Part shown: positions 46,328 to 59,621 of the stretch, in pieces
How the letters are laid out: the number at the start of each line of letters is the position of its first letter
How positions within the stretch are numbered: the stretch's first letter is position 1
Source: Henricia sp. BOLD:AAB3569
Taxonomy: Eukaryota; Echinodermata; Asteroidea; Spinulosida; Echinasteridae
Assembly: GCA_037783545.1 (NCBI GenBank)
Contig: JBBELK010000431.1
Location: forward strand, 372,001-436,000
Length of the DNA stretch: 64,000 bases
Reading direction: 5' to 3'
Notes under the pieces: model-generated
Told to the model about the DNA's origin: nothing
Seen by the model: the letters and a program-made list of their open reading frames with translations, nothing else
Databases searched by the model: none
Translations under genes and position numbers: made by a program

Positions 46328-46449
46328 CCATAATTTTACTTCACGAGTTGACAAGAAAAACCCGACTGGAAGTGTTGATACCAATGGTAACAAACAACAC
46401 ATGATTTTTCCCCCTGTGAAATTATGGTACCTTAGTATGAGAAATTGTC

Positions 46450-48639
46450 TGCAGACGATATTTTTATCATTCATTCAACAACAAAAACATGCATTGATAT
46501 TTAAGGTATTTGAATCTACAAATTAAGGCAGTTTATCAACATCATTTATAGTTAAGTAATGTTGGTGTTCCCGCATTTAAAAGCGGTCTTTATAAGAACA
46601 TTCAACGGGAAATTGTTAACGTGACAGGCTTTACTGTGGCCACTATTACGGTAACTGTATTTTGCTTCATTGCTGAAGCAGAAAAAAACATGTTCGACAT
46701 GTGATGAATTAGGCCTACGCATTATTTTTTAATTTATAAATAAATAAAGTAGGGCGTTAAGTTGGCCACAAATTAATTTCTAATCCGCCTTGGTGCGTAG
46801 TTCATTCACGTAGGCTACATGCGCAAAACGCATGTTCTTAACAAGCCAGTGAAAACACTTCAACCACTTGCATCCGAATCTCAATCATCCGCATGAAAAC
46901 GACATTACCTTCTGTTTTGTTTCCCGTTGCAATCTCCTGCCTCCTTCATAATTTCAAAAATTAACCATTCTGACTGATTGTAATCTCATCAAATGGCCCT
47001 CTGTGGAGGTTGTGATATAGACTGGTTGATTTGTTATTAAGATGCGAAGAAGTAAACATTAACGTTCATGAATCTGTAATCCACATGCTTGATTAAAGGG
47101 GGAAATGAGCATAAACAAAATGGCTTGCTTAGTTTTAAGTCAGTAGTTGCTGGCCTTTTCTCAGTGTAAGAACGCTGCTGTTAAGAGCCGCTGATGAAGG
47201 GTGCGCCACTCTGCCTAAAGTGCCTTCTTGAGCTCCTGCATTTTTATTACCGTTTGGGAGACAAGCGGCTTCAAAGGTCAGCTCATCCCGCGCATGTCTG
47301 ATCAGGTTAAAAACCCAACAAAATGGATTTTCTTAGAGCCCTGAACTATGCAAAATTTTCCCAGAAACAGGAAATGTCACATTTTATTGTTGTGGGTATC
47401 ACTTTATTCAAACAGGTCCTCGTCGACCTGGAGGAAACCACTGAAGTGGAACAGTCTTAAAAGCGGTTCCAAAGTGACTGGTCGATCATGTCTTATCCAC
47501 AAGTTCACGTCTGTATTCAACAAAATTCCTTTCTGATCACGAATTGAGATTTTACGAAAATTTCGTTTCTTTTAAGGAGTGTATATAAAATAGGTATAGT
47601 TTTGTAGAGAACATAAAATACTGAATAAGTATTAAACCAACTTTATGAAAACGGTAGGTTTTTATGTCATGAAATTGAATACTCGAAAGATTTAAAGATC
47701 GATTACATGAATGGAAAACTTTTAAAAACAGGAATAACAGCATCACACAACTAAAACATAATGTTGATAAACTGCCTCGTACATGTAGAAATATTAGCCA
47801 CATAGATGCAGACAAGTAAGGCCCAATAGTTGAGAAAACCTGAACTTAATCCAAGCATGTTTTTTTGTGTTGAATGAATCGGGAAAATTGTCTGCAGACA
47901 ACGTTAAAAAATATCTTTAGTTGGCAATTCTCCCATAAAGGTACCATTTAACACGGGGAAAAAATAATGTGGTGTTTATTACCATTGCTATCAACACTTT
48001 TAGTAGGTTTTTTTCTTGTCAGCTCGTGAAGTTAAAATTTGGGTAACTGCAAATGATGTATTGGGCTTGTTTATTTTAAACATGCAAATCCTCAGAACAA
48101 CACTACTCACCAGGAGCCCGATCGAGCGAGAGGGCTGCTTGCGAAAACATATCTCGGCATATTTGTAAGTTTATAGACACGTGTAGTTCATCATTCATTC
48201 ATTATTGAAGAACCTGCATGCAGGGGTTAACGATCTTCCACCGCCCCCGCTCAAAATAGCAGCGAGATTCGATTACTGTCCGCTCTGTTGATTTCATTGC
48301 GAGGCATTTAGACGGGCGTGGAGGTCACAATAGATGAAATTCAAACCCGAAAATCCCCATCAGAGCGGGATTGAAGGACGGGATTCGAGGGATGTTTTCA
48401 TCTGCAGCTCTTCTGCAACGCGTGCTGTATGCAAGTATGCAACATAAGATAGCTGAAGAAGGAGTTACCAGAGGTGTATAGAGTTTTCACATTGTGCTGT
48501 ATGCAAAATGTGTTGGCATTTAATTGTGTTTTTAGACAATATTTTCCGTATTTGACAAGGACTTTTGCCGATCATGTGTCTTATGTAGGGAAACATTAGT
48601 TTTCTCTGTTTGTTGGAAGGTTGTACTGGACCATTGTGT
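46450..48639. other. Non-coding stretch
   Basis: Dispersed repeat at 47880-48065 (gttaccattgctatcaacac type, as in 5220 and 24140). No exon-like block recognised. Confidence 0.4.
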
Positions 48640-48930
48640 CTGCAGATTGTTTTATAGGACACGATGATGCCGACATAATAGTTTCTTCGGACACAATGGT
48701 GCGGACATAATGGTTTCTTTGGACACAGTGGTGTAGACATAATGGCCATTATCTTCGGACACAATAATGCAGATTATTACATGCATGGTTTCTTTGGACA
48801 CAATTTTTCGGACATAATAGCTTCTTCTGACACAATGGTTTATTTGGACACAATAGTGCGGACATAATATTTTATTTGGACACAATGGTGCGGGCATAAT
48901 TGTTTCTTCGTACACAATGCCTTCTTCAAG
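48640..48930. repeat. ~33-bp minisatellite (ggacacaatggtgcggacat)
   Basis: About eight imperfect units with alternating 'ttcttcgg'/'tttctttgg' spacers. Two related units recur at 53205-53270. Open frames across it on the minus strand are repeat products. Confidence 0.8.
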
Positions 48931-49344
48931 ACAATGCTTTGTTTATACAGATTATACTACTTTCACAATATAATAACTGGAATGCACGCGATCGTATGGA
49001 GAGCAGTCAAGGCAAAGCATTGGTTAAGATGGATTGCCTGCATTAGGATGGTCCACATGTTTTCCCCCGAATTATCGCATTTACCATCTGCTGTTGTATA
49101 CTCGCCCATTGTATAGAGTCGGTAATTGTCATGCATATGGCGAAATGTCAGTTTCATATTGTGTGAAGTTTATTGCTGTTGGGATTTTGTTGTTTGAAAA
49201 TTTGCAAATGGAATACTGACTTAGAATTTCACCTAAAAACACAAGTGGATGACATATAGGCCTGGACAAATGTAAAACAATTTTGTACAGTTAATATATA
49301 GAGTCGCGGGGTGTTGTATTTTACAGTAATATCTCGTCGTCTTA

Positions 49345-49675
49345 AAGGAGCGTGACCGGATCACATTTTAAGCACCCACATTTTCCCATAGGTGTTGAGA
49401 TTTTGATACCATATCATTTGCCATAATTGTTCTTATTACCATTCTGAAATTTCGTGCTCTTAATTTTCAAGGATATCGTCAAAAAAACTACCGATGTTTT
49501 GTAAACTAATTTATCCGTTTCATAAAGCAGTGCAGTGATTATACCAACGTTTTTGCCTCCACATCCAAATTGGACATTGCAAATATCCTATTTTCTTCCC
49601 ATGGACAGTATATTGGAGAGGTATTTCATATGATTGTTAGGTTAAAACGTAATCTAGAAAATATGAACACGCTCC
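49345..49675. mobile_element. AAAGGAGC dispersed element, copy
   Basis: Contains 'ttcttcccatggacagtat' and ends near 'cacgctccttta'. Family members at 20220-20340, 50515-50740, 54036-54290 and 62490-62715; ends aaaggagc...gctccttt. Confidence 0.65.
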
Positions 49676-49794
49676 TTTATTTATTTTGTTTATTTATTCA
49701 CCACATCCAACAGCGGAAGGACCGCCAATTACAGGAATGGGATCAATTAACATAGATATTCGAATAACTATCAACTTCTAAGTTGAATTAGAAA

Positions 49795-50050
49795 CGGCCA
49801 GAGACACCGGGAATCCCTCCCCTTGCTCTTCACGAAAGAATGCTCTGGGATCTTTAAAGTGCGTTACCGAAACTTAACACACTGGACCAACGGCTTTACA
49901 TCCCTTCCGAAGGACGGAACAAGTGTGATTAAGTGCCTTGCTCAAGAGCACAAGTGCCACAACCCGTCACGGCCCGGAATCGAACCCACATTCTAGTACT
50001 GGCACAGGAACTTGAGTTCGATGCACTAGACCGCTCGGCCGTAACACCTC
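49795..50050 (-). mobile_element. tRNA-Leu-like SINE, minus strand
   Basis: Complete member: B box ggaatcgaacc and head ctagaccgctcggccgtaac (minus strand), signature tgccttgctcaagagcac. Confidence 0.85.
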
Positions 50051-50514
50051 ATAATGTCCCCTTTAATGTCTGCAAGATTATTTTTCTTCAGCATCTTTTG
50101 TAAAAACAAATCAGTCAGTATCTAGTGTATCGACCTGCTGCATCAATAACTGCCAAACACCTCCTCCTGATCCTCATGCCTGGATCGTCTACCGTTTACT
50201 GCCAGTGCCAAAAAATATGAAAATGGGCGCTTGTCAACTTTAAACTTACACTGAAACCACGATACTCGGTCAAATGTAACAAATAAAGTGTCAAAATTAC
50301 CGTAAATAAATGTTCTCTCTGCTGGTACTTTCATTATACCAAGTACGATTAATGGTTTATAGTAGGTGTGTATTTACAACTGCATATGAGTTACTTTTGT
50401 GAGGTCATATACATTATAGATACAAGTAGATATGTGGCCTTTGCGTATTGTGAAAGTCGAAAAAGGTAACAAATTCAAAATGTCGTCATTTTGGTGTGGC
50501 ATTCCTGATAATTA

Positions 50515-50740
50515 AAGGAGATTTCGTTCTCACCTAACAATCATATATAATACTTTTCCAAAATGCTATACATGGGAAGAAAACAGGAAATTTGCAATCT
50601 CAGATTTGTATGTGGAAGCTAAAATGTTGGCGTGATCACTGCACTGCTTTATAGAACCAGATGAATTAGTTTACAAAACATCGGTGTTTTTTTTACGATA
50701 TCCTTGAAAATATACGGATTGAGAGCGCACAATTTCAGAA
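50515..50740. mobile_element. AAAGGAGC dispersed element, copy
   Basis: Forward orientation; shares 'gaaaacaggaaatttgcaat' and 'tacaaaacatcggtg' with 54036-54290. Confidence 0.7.
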
Positions 50741-50949
50741 TGGTAATGAGAAAAACATGACAGGATATTAAAATCTCACTCACAAGTAAAGTGGGGGCGG
50801 GGGGAGGGGGCGAGGAGTGTAAAAATACATGTAGGTCAAACACCTTTCTGATTTGGTATTTCTATTATCATATTTGCATGCATGAAAGCAAGTGTCTGCA
50901 TTAATGCCACCCACAAATTCAATTTAAAAGTTTCTGTTTTTTTCGCTTG

Positions 50950-51580
50950 CTTGATCATCAGATCGTGATTTAGATCTGTGATTAATGCTAGAACGTGCCG
51001 TCGATGAGACGTTGATAATCTTTTTAGCAGACATCTTCATCGTCGTTCAGAACTGTCAGTCGTCGCAGACTTTTCGTTTGATCATCACACGAGCATATGA
51101 AAACGCCACTCAACAACTCACACTTATGAAAGGACGTGGGGACGCAATTAAGAAAAACTCGGTCATGGAAGTGCGTAAAAAGGAAGACAGATTTGAGCAT
51201 CGAGTGAAAGCTTTTAAACAATTTGGCATGGGACATGACATGGTGACCATTCTGACCCGTAGGCACAGTCATCTAGAGCTGTTTTTCACGGTGAACTCGT
51301 AGAATAAAATAAAAATCTTGACGGAACTATTCCAAGAAGAGGTTAAGCGTCGAATTCTCGCGAGATTTTGTTGCCCGGGGCGATCGATCTTAACAAATTC
51401 TCCTGCGGAATCGCTGGCGAAGATTCGTTTCTCTATGATGGCACTGCTCGTAAAATGTCACCATTCCTTGATCTGTCAAAAGTGATTTTTCTGTTTCCTC
51501 TCAAAAAGATACTTGATATTCCTCCGTGAAACAAAGTATGCGTGGCATTATTCGTTTGACGAGTTCTAAATCAATTTAAA
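50950..51580. other. Unassigned open stretch
   Basis: A 105-codon plus frame (50985-51302) is lysine/arginine-rich (EVRKKEDRFEHRVKAFKQFG) with no recognised domain, and there is no repeat match in the window. Possible exon or chance frame. Confidence 0.15.
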
Positions 51581-51839
51581 GGGACACACCGGCTTTGTTG
51601 GGCTCAAAATAGACCCATACATTTTTCTGAAGCGCTTTCCAGAGTAAATTAGATATATCCTGAAAAGACGCCGTCAAATTTGGCAATTTTTGAGCATTTT
51701 TCAGAAATTCAAGGTCACGTGACTTTTCGGAACCAGATTCTGGTTAGGCGCTCAATGGCTAACCAAACACACCAACATTCGCCACCCTCTCAGGTACCTA
51801 TTTTACTCCTAGGTGGAGACAAGCAATGCGTGGAATTGA

Positions 51840-51950
51840 AAAGTACACGCACCATGGATGGACCGGACTGGATTCGAACCCAATACCTTTTGAGCTAACC
51901 CATGTTTTGAATACGATCCACCAGACCGCTCCGCCGTGCACAGCACTCCA
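51840..51950 (-). mobile_element. tRNA-like SINE head, minus strand
   Basis: ggattcgaacccaatacc (B box complement) and ccaccagaccgctccgccgt (A box region complement). Confidence 0.6.
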
Positions 51951-52005
51951 CTGTATTAGATGTACCATGCATATTGGTACGATACAAAAACAACTAGCAG
52001 CACTA

Positions 52006-52192
52006 TACAGGCGCGGATCCAGAGGGGGGGTTTTGGGGGTCAAAACACTCCCCCCTGCTCCGACACAAAAAAATATAATGTAATGCATTTTTTGCGTGTC
52101 CGCCTGTCAAGCAGACATAAAAATCTGATGGGCAAAACCCCTCCCTGGTGGCAAAACCCCCTCCTGGAAAAATTCCTGGATCCACCCCTGCA
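52006..52192. mobile_element. hAT-like MITE (CAGGCGCGGATCCAG)
   Basis: Ends caggcgcggatccagagggg and tcctggatccacccctg, a form typical of short hAT-related MITEs; purine/pyrimidine-rich interior. No clear 8-bp target duplication. Confidence 0.65.
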
Positions 52193-55100
52193 TATTTGTT
52201 TTCTATACTATCATCGCATCCTGGTGCAACTATCGTAATATCTGGCTCTGTCGCAGGCTTGATGTTACTGTCATCAGTAAGTTTGTCACCGGTGTTATCT
52301 GCGTGAAACTTTCATTATCTTTGTGTTAATGTCGTCTTCAGCTAGCGCAACTGCTGTCAACAAAATAAAACTGGTAATTGATATGAGCCTTCCCTTCTCC
52401 CCCAAATAAAATGTCACAGTATAACAACACGTACTGCGTGCTAGATAAAGTAAACTGCACATCCCGAACTCGAGTCGTGTAGTTTTACAAATTACATCGA
52501 GACAAATCGCGAGTGACATGACTCGCCATCGCTCTGCCTAGAAATTGAGGGTTTAATTATTTTGAGCTGCCTTATGGCAAAACAAACCAGCGTAGGCCTA
52601 CTGTTTTCCATTCTTGCAAGTGTACTTGTGATATATGTTTGATGCTCGAAGGCTCAGTATAGCCAGGATTAGGCTCGGTGTCATTACCAAACATAGACCG
52701 TCTGCAGGCTGTGTATATACTTACGCGTGTTATTGCAGTGGCAGTGCTCCTCCTCTTCCCATTCCGCCCTATAGGTCTATATGGTCATGTTAACATTTCC
52801 GGATCCCTTGCGCCGAGCTCATTAATTTTCCGCACACCCTTAAACAATAAGGATACAAATGTTTTTGTGGCACTGTGGTATAGAACTTGATCTTAAAAGA
52901 AAGCCTGGTCTGCAGGCTTGCAATCAATTGGCCCTGGTTTGTAGTGTATACGTCCCTAATTAAACGAAATGAAATGAGTCTTTCCACGGCAAAGGGCCGG
53001 GCAGTTTGGCAACACAGACCATATTTTCCAGAAAATACCTTTGTCTGGTCTCAAAAGAAAAGAAATAAGTTTCAGTTGTTCTGAAGAGATAACTTAGGCC
53101 CCAAAAAAGGTTACAAATAGTGTGACAACATGCCTTTCTAAACACCCTGTGTACAAATTTCCAAAAGTGTCCGTCCCGGTTACGGTTCTTGCGGCGCGGG
53201 CATGATAGTTTATTCGGACACAATGGTGCGGACAGTTTATTGGGACACAACGATATGAAGCAGACATAATTAACCAAAAGCTACCAGCGCACGCAATGGT
53301 GAAAACCGGCACAATAATTCTGCAGATACACCTGTCCGTGTGGATGAGTGCGACATAATTATTGCACTGAGAAGACTTTGTATATGGTGTGATACATTGC
53401 AGTAAGAAGATGGAAGATTTCAATCAAGCTGGCTTGACAGTTATCCTGACACCGAATACTCTCTCGTCATCCTGTTTATAATCTGCAGAGATTGTTTTCA
53501 TTTCAACTCGGAACTGTCACTTGGACAGTGCAAGATTTAAACCACCTCCACCTTAAGCCCCATGTTTACCGCGAGCGAGTGAAGTCGACAGGTGATCTGT
53601 TAGATCAATGCTCATTCTTCGGTGATTCGCGCCTGCTCGCGGATGAAATAAAAGAAGGGGAAACAAATAAAGGCGTTCTATATGCGTGGTCATGAGATCG
53701 GCCGCCTGGATCTACCGTATGTCTGCTCTGTTTGCACTGGGCAGGAGCACTCCATCTCCTTGGTCAATATATTGGCACAACACTGAAATCGACAGAGGAC
53801 GGTAATTCTAACGAAAAAGAACCCAGCGGCATTTTCAGCTTCGCATTTTCTGCCCGTGTTTAACTGATGACACCCACTACTACATGTAATATAGAGGAAA
53901 AACTATTAAAAGTTAGTTTTAACATTGTATTTTCCTTCAGTGTCATGTTTCCATTAAAGTCTACAATATTGTCTGTGGGATCACCGAGATTGCGTCTTGT
54001 TTCAGTTACCCAGTGGACACTTTTAAAAAGAAATTAAAGGAGCTTGTTCAGATTTTTCAAGAAAATGGATTTCGTTTTAACCTAAAAATCATATAAAATA
54101 CCTTCTCAAAATACTATTCATAGGAAGAAAACAGGAAATTTGCAATCACCAATTTGGATGTGAAAGCAAAAAATTTATGTTGGTGTAATTACTTCACTGC
54201 TTATAATATGGAACCGGATAAATTAGTTTACAAAACATCAGTGGTTTTTACGATATCCTTGAAATTATACGGATTGAGAATGCGCAATTTCACATTGCAT
54301 GTTCACTGTATTGTACATTTAAACAATGTCATACTTTAACTTTTTACTGGTTATTTTTTTCCATTGAAATGAGCCTCATTTTGGCATGTATGGTTGATTT
54401 TTTGTCATTTAACCACAAGATGGACAGGAGAATGCCATCTATCATTTGCATTTTAAATTTCAAATGTTCAATTCATGTGTTATTATTTCATTTCAGAAAC
54501 ATTTTGATAGAACTCCGAACTTGTGATGGCACGCGGGCATTATTTTTTTACGGCAATTCATATATAATTTATCTCTGTACGTTGGTATAGAAGCTATAGT
54601 ATTCTCAAAGGGAATGGGCCTACTCAGATTTTCCCCGGATTTGTTTCAGCATTTACTGAGCCTAGTGAATTGTGATTAGGTTTTCTTTTGTTTATTTTTT
54701 CGTGCGCAGAAAATCCTTTCGTCATTCCTTAGTGTCATCCAAAAGGATTTTGTAATTTCCTGAGGGCTTTCCTTAGTTCTCTTGATGGATTGCACGGCTT
54801 ATTTAGTTTGGCAAAGACGATGGGAATTGATATTTTTAGATGGCGATACGAAGGATGGCTTGGAAAGATTTGATCATAATTACGTCGAGCTCAAAGAACG
54901 TTTCCACAAACGGGCTTATTTCGAAATACAATAAAATCTGGATAAAGCAAAATTTCGAGGGAAATGTCAGATGAAAGTTTCAAGTTTAAAAGTGTTGGTT
55001 AGACATGTAAGCATGGTTATATAATGTGAACATTATGGGATGGGGTAAACGGATTTTGTTGTTGTTGCATTAATCAAAATAACGTACTAAACATTTAAAA

Positions 55101-55321
55101 TGTTACGAAAGCAAGTCATTGTGCCAACGTGTTTGCTGGGCAATACACTAAATCTCAATTGCCTCGTCAACCCAACTTGGCGATATTTGGGGAGCTGTTA
55201 GGGGGAATGTCACAATCTAATTGCGGATAGGGTTGGGCGCCTTGGCCAGGTAGCCACCTAGATGAAGCGAAATGGTTCTGGTGATATCCTGATGGCAGCG
55301 GTAATAATGGCAACAGCACAA
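52193..55321. other. Non-coding stretch with one AAAGGAGC element
   Basis: 54036-54290 is an AAAGGAGC-family copy; 53205-53270 has two units of the 48.6-kb minisatellite. No supported gene. Confidence 0.4.
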
Positions 55322-55437
55322 GTGGCCAATTTCATAGAGCTGCTTAACAGCCTGTGTTCCGTTAACCGATAATCAGTATCGTTAACGGTAAGCAACTGAA
55401 AACGTGCCTTATAGGCAGCGTTATGAAATTGGCCCCA
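55322..55437. mobile_element. GGGCCAATTTCAT MITE, copy 3 (short)
   Basis: Ends ggccaatttcatagagctgc and gcgttatgaaattggcc; internal gttaacggtaagcaactgaa shared with 28566. Confidence 0.8.
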
Positions 55438-55528
55438 GGAGTATGTGCGCTATACAAGAATCCACCATTGTTTATAATTATTGCGTCGGCCCATATAATG
55501 TTTAAATTTTTTTTATTGTGCCCGCTGC

Positions 55529-56054
55529 TTAAAAGCAGTATACATGATTGGTATCTCGAAATTCAAAAATGTTCACAGATTTACGCCTAACTTACACAAT
55601 ATAAACATGATGACCGTAGAAAACTTCCCCTGAAATGGTTTTGTCTAAAGTGCTATAGTCTTTGAGAAATGAGTAAAACAATTGGTTTTCGTCTCATGAG
55701 ACGAAAATTTAATTCGCCCCAAAACCATTTCGCCCAAATGCCATTTCGCCCCCAAACCACTTCGCCCGAGTGCCATTTCGCCCCAAATCACTTCGTCTAA
55801 ACACTACATCGCCCAAACACTATACATCGCCCAAACACTACATCGCCGCAAAACCACTTCGTGCACAGGCCGTGGTTCAGGGCGAAATGGTTCTGGGCGA
55901 AGTGGTTTTGGGGCGAAATGACTGCAAACCCTTTTTTGACGAAGTACGGAGCTGATTTTTGCTCAGGTTGGTTTTAATCATATGCATATATTCAATCACA
56001 CGGGGGAATAAAACTATTTGTAACAGTTTACCAATCATGTATACTATCTTTAAA
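55529..56054. mobile_element. GGCGAA-type MITE, copy 3
   Basis: Reverse orientation to copy 2; ends ttaaaagcagtatacatgat and catgtatactatctttaa; about 526 bp. Confidence 0.85.
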
Positions 56055-57184
56055 TGTTGATATCTCCTTTATATAATTTTAATCTTTCATCAATTACATT
56101 CTGTTAAATACCATCCCATATAATGTTCTTGCAGTCATGCGATATTTTTCTTAAGATCGTCAATCTTAAATACATTGATCGGCCACAAACGGTATTATTA
56201 CTGTTTGGACCAAACAATCGTACGTTTTATTCTGTTGAAATACGAACTCTGTCATAGCATTCGCGTGAATCGCGTGCAGTTACTATATAAAATGTGACAT
56301 TTCGCGGGCGAATTGCAATCGCATAAATAATTATTTATTCAACGGTTCACTGAAATGAATTTCAGGCTCTATTTTCAGAAGGTGATGATTAGCCAAATAG
56401 TAGGGTTTGGATTTCTACTGGAACGGCCATCTCAAGCTGTACGTGCCCAGCCTCCGGATATTTTGGCTATTTGCGCCATATTACCCCGGTCTCGGCCCCA
56501 TCAAAAGCACTGAGTGATGTGTTCGTTAACTTCCCGTGTGCAGCCTCAGGACATTTCACATTTCACATTTCGTCGTCCAAATCACAGAATTTGAGCGGTG
56601 AGTTGCAAGATTTCACCGGTATTAATTTCTTAGGATATATAGGCCTGGGATTATTTGGCATGGGGATGATTTGTGAAATAGATTTTCAGAGACTACGATG
56701 TGCAAGTCTTTATTCGCTGCAATAATCATCAGATAACAGCGGTTCGTTTCACTGATCAGGACTTAGAAATAGGAGCTGTTTGTGCTAATTCTTTATAGGA
56801 ACCCCTACTTTTTTAAGATTGTGAAATGAAACACATTTCATTTTGCGAAGGCAGATTATTTCTGGCAAGTAATTCTGTGCTTATACATACAGTTGAAGCC
56901 AGAAGTTTACATACATGTACACCACTACTATCATCACCCAAAATGGTAAGCAGGACTATCTGAACCATTCCAAGGTGTACAAGCTATGTTTTCAGTACTG
57001 CATGCACGTGAGGAATTCCAACAAATCACGACTTTAGTTAAAAACTGTTACAAAAATTGTGACAACGCAAGTTTAAGCAAAGCAGTTTTAACACAGTTGT
57101 GTGTAAACTTCTGACTACAACTGTAGGCCCTATTCTAGAGTCTTCGTTTCCAAAATAATGTACACTACTTCCCCACAGGGAAGC

Positions 57185-57670
57185 CCTTGAGAGAGTATAC
57201 CACTGTGCCTCAAGACTCAGCTGGTAGAGCATCTGCCCGGCGTGTCAGAGGTCTTGGGAAAAACCAGAGGAAGTAAACCACTGTGCCTCATAGCTCAGCT
57301 GGTAGAGCATCTGCCCGGCGTGTCAGAGGTCTTGGGGAAAACCTGAGGGAGTATACCACTGCGCATCATATAGCTCAGCTGGTAGAGCATCTGCCCGGCG
57401 TGTCAGAGGTCTTGGGGAAAACCTGAGGGAGTATACCACTGTACCTCATAGTTCAACTGGTAGAGCATCTGCCCGGCGTGTCAGAGGTCTTGGGAAAAAC
57501 CTAAGGAAGTATACCACTGCGCCTCATAGCTCAGCTGGTAGAGCATCTGCCCGGCGTGTCAGAGGTCTGGGGAAAACCCGAGTGAGTGTACCACTGATTG
57601 CGCCTCAACAGGTGGTAGAGCATCTGCCCGGTGTGTCGCAGGTCCCGGGTTCGAATCCTAATGAGCGCCA
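57185..57670 (+). repeat. tRNA-like A-box array, block 1 (6 units)
   Basis: Units of 76-80 bp: 'tagctcagctggtagagc' + 'atctgcccggcgtgtcagag' + 'gaccac'-type spacers. TAGCTCAGCTGG fits the Pol III A-box consensus TRGCNNAGYNGG. Only the last unit (57600-57670) keeps a B box (gggttcgaatcc). Confidence 0.85.
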
Positions 57671-58424
57671 TATGTTTTTTACTCTCATCCCATATGTAGT
57701 TACTTAATGTCTTTTTGTATAATGAGAGATCCATCGGAAATTAGTGTATATATACGGTATAGCGTAGAAGTACAACGTTATTGCAATTCACCGTGGTAGT
57801 AAATGCTTTCCTGAAGACGTCATCAGTTCACCTCTTATGTCGATCCTTAGTTTCGATTACAGTTCAAAACTAAATGTATAATTGAAGGGCGCCAACTCGG
57901 GATTCATATTTTCTTTCGACTGAGCACACGTCAGAAAGCACTTATACCGTGCACATGACATTTTCCTCCCAAACCACATCAATATTGACGTACATAATGT
58001 GATAAAATATCTGAAAGGCATACGCATTTTTCCTGACTAATGCAACAAGAAAAAATTGAGTCTTTTGGGGAAAAAAATCTTCAATGTATAGAGGTGCAAG
58101 TATATTGTTGGAATTTTCGTCCACTTTTCCCCCGTTGAAATGTTGTAACATTGTAGAAAGGCGACGGCATGTACTTACAATGTAATGTTAAAAATCTTAA
58201 CTGTAATATATTGCTAAATTAAGCATTGGTTGTGGTTAGAATTTAACATTTGAACTATAACTGTTCAATGTTAAGTGTTGAATTTAACTCTTGAAACATT
58301 GAAAGCATTGATTGAACACTTTGTTAGGGTGTACATGTATTTGATATGTCTTTGAAAAGAAAATGGCGCCAATCAAATCGCCAGTTGGCTAGTCTCGTAC
58401 CCTAGACCTCACCTGCTGGGGATG

Positions 58425-59155
58425 CTCTCCCATAGGGAAGCCCCTGAGAGAGTATACTGTTGCGCATTATAGCTTAGCTGGCAGAGCATCTGCCCAGTGA
58501 GTCAGAGATCTTGGGTAAAACCTGATGAAGTATACCATGCACTGTGCCTCATAGCTCAGCTGGCAGAGCATCTGCCCGGTGTGTCAGAGGTCATGTGGAA
58601 ACCTGAGGAAGTATACTACTGTGTCGCATAGCTCAGCTGGCAGAGCATCTGCCCAGTGAGTCGGAGGTCTTGGGGAAAACCTGAGGAAGTATACCACTGT
58701 GCCAGCTGGTAGATCATCTGCCCGGCGTGTCAGAGGTCTTGGGGAAGATCCGAGGAAGTATACCACTGTGCCTCATAGCTCAACTGGTAGAGCATCTGCC
58801 CGGTGAGCCAGAGGTATTGGAGAAAACCTGAGGAAGGATACCACTGTGCCTCATAACTGGTAAATCATCTGCCTGGTGTGTCAGATGTCTTGGGGGAAAA
58901 CCCGAGTGAGTATACCGCCATACCTCATAACTCGGCTGGTAGAGCATCTGCCCGATGTGTCAGAGGTCTTGGGGAAAATCTGAGGGCGTGGACCACTGTG
59001 CCAGCTGGTAGAGCATCTGCACGGTGTGTCAGAGGTATTTGGGAAAACCTGTGAGAGGTTATCATTGTGCCTAATTGCTGGTAAAGCATCTGTCCGGTAT
59101 GTCAGAGGTCTTGGGGAAAACCTTAGTGAGTATACCACTGCATCCCCGGCAGGCC
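58425..59155 (+). repeat. tRNA-like A-box array, block 2 (9 units)
   Basis: Begins with the same 'catagggaagccc' leader as block 1 and holds nine units at about 66-80 bp spacing, more diverged (some lack the A-box start). No B box seen. Confidence 0.8.
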
Positions 59156-59621
59156 AGGTTACGAGGCTACCAGTTGGCTTAACTCTGCATATACAGACTT
59201 CAAGAACGAAATTGGGTGAACAGGGCATAAAAATGTGTGTTAATAAACCATCACTCTTTTTGTAATTAATATTTTTGTAATTGCGATATACGCTAAAGCA
59301 TATTTACAACAGCTCAGTTACTTTTGTGATGTTTTTAATTTGCTATACATCCGCCGTAGCTGGGCACCCATCCAGTGCACGAACTGTACATTATGTGTTC
59401 ATTATGTTGCTAAACCAGGCATGTTAGCTTTCTCGAGCGAGTCGGCCGAGACCTGGGAAAGACCACAGGAACGACTATATTTGTCTTGACCCATGAATGA
59501 AAACTAAACGAACGCATCTATCTTACAAAAACCCACAATTGTTTTAAGTTACATCGCAGGCAACAGCTATAGCTAAACAGCAAAATATATGTAATGGATT
59601 GTACATATGAGGAGTTTCTTG

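Noticed and set aside
48640..48930. CRISPR array
   Set aside because: Units are degenerate, contiguous and of minisatellite type with no unique spacers; genome is eukaryotic.
50985..51302. 105-codon basic frame as a second exon of the FAD gene
   Set aside because: No similarity to flavin enzyme segments and no convincing acceptor in the right phase.
57185..59155. CRISPR or tRNA gene cluster
   Set aside because: No conserved anticodon arm or acceptor stem; units derive from the A-box half of a tRNA-like SINE.
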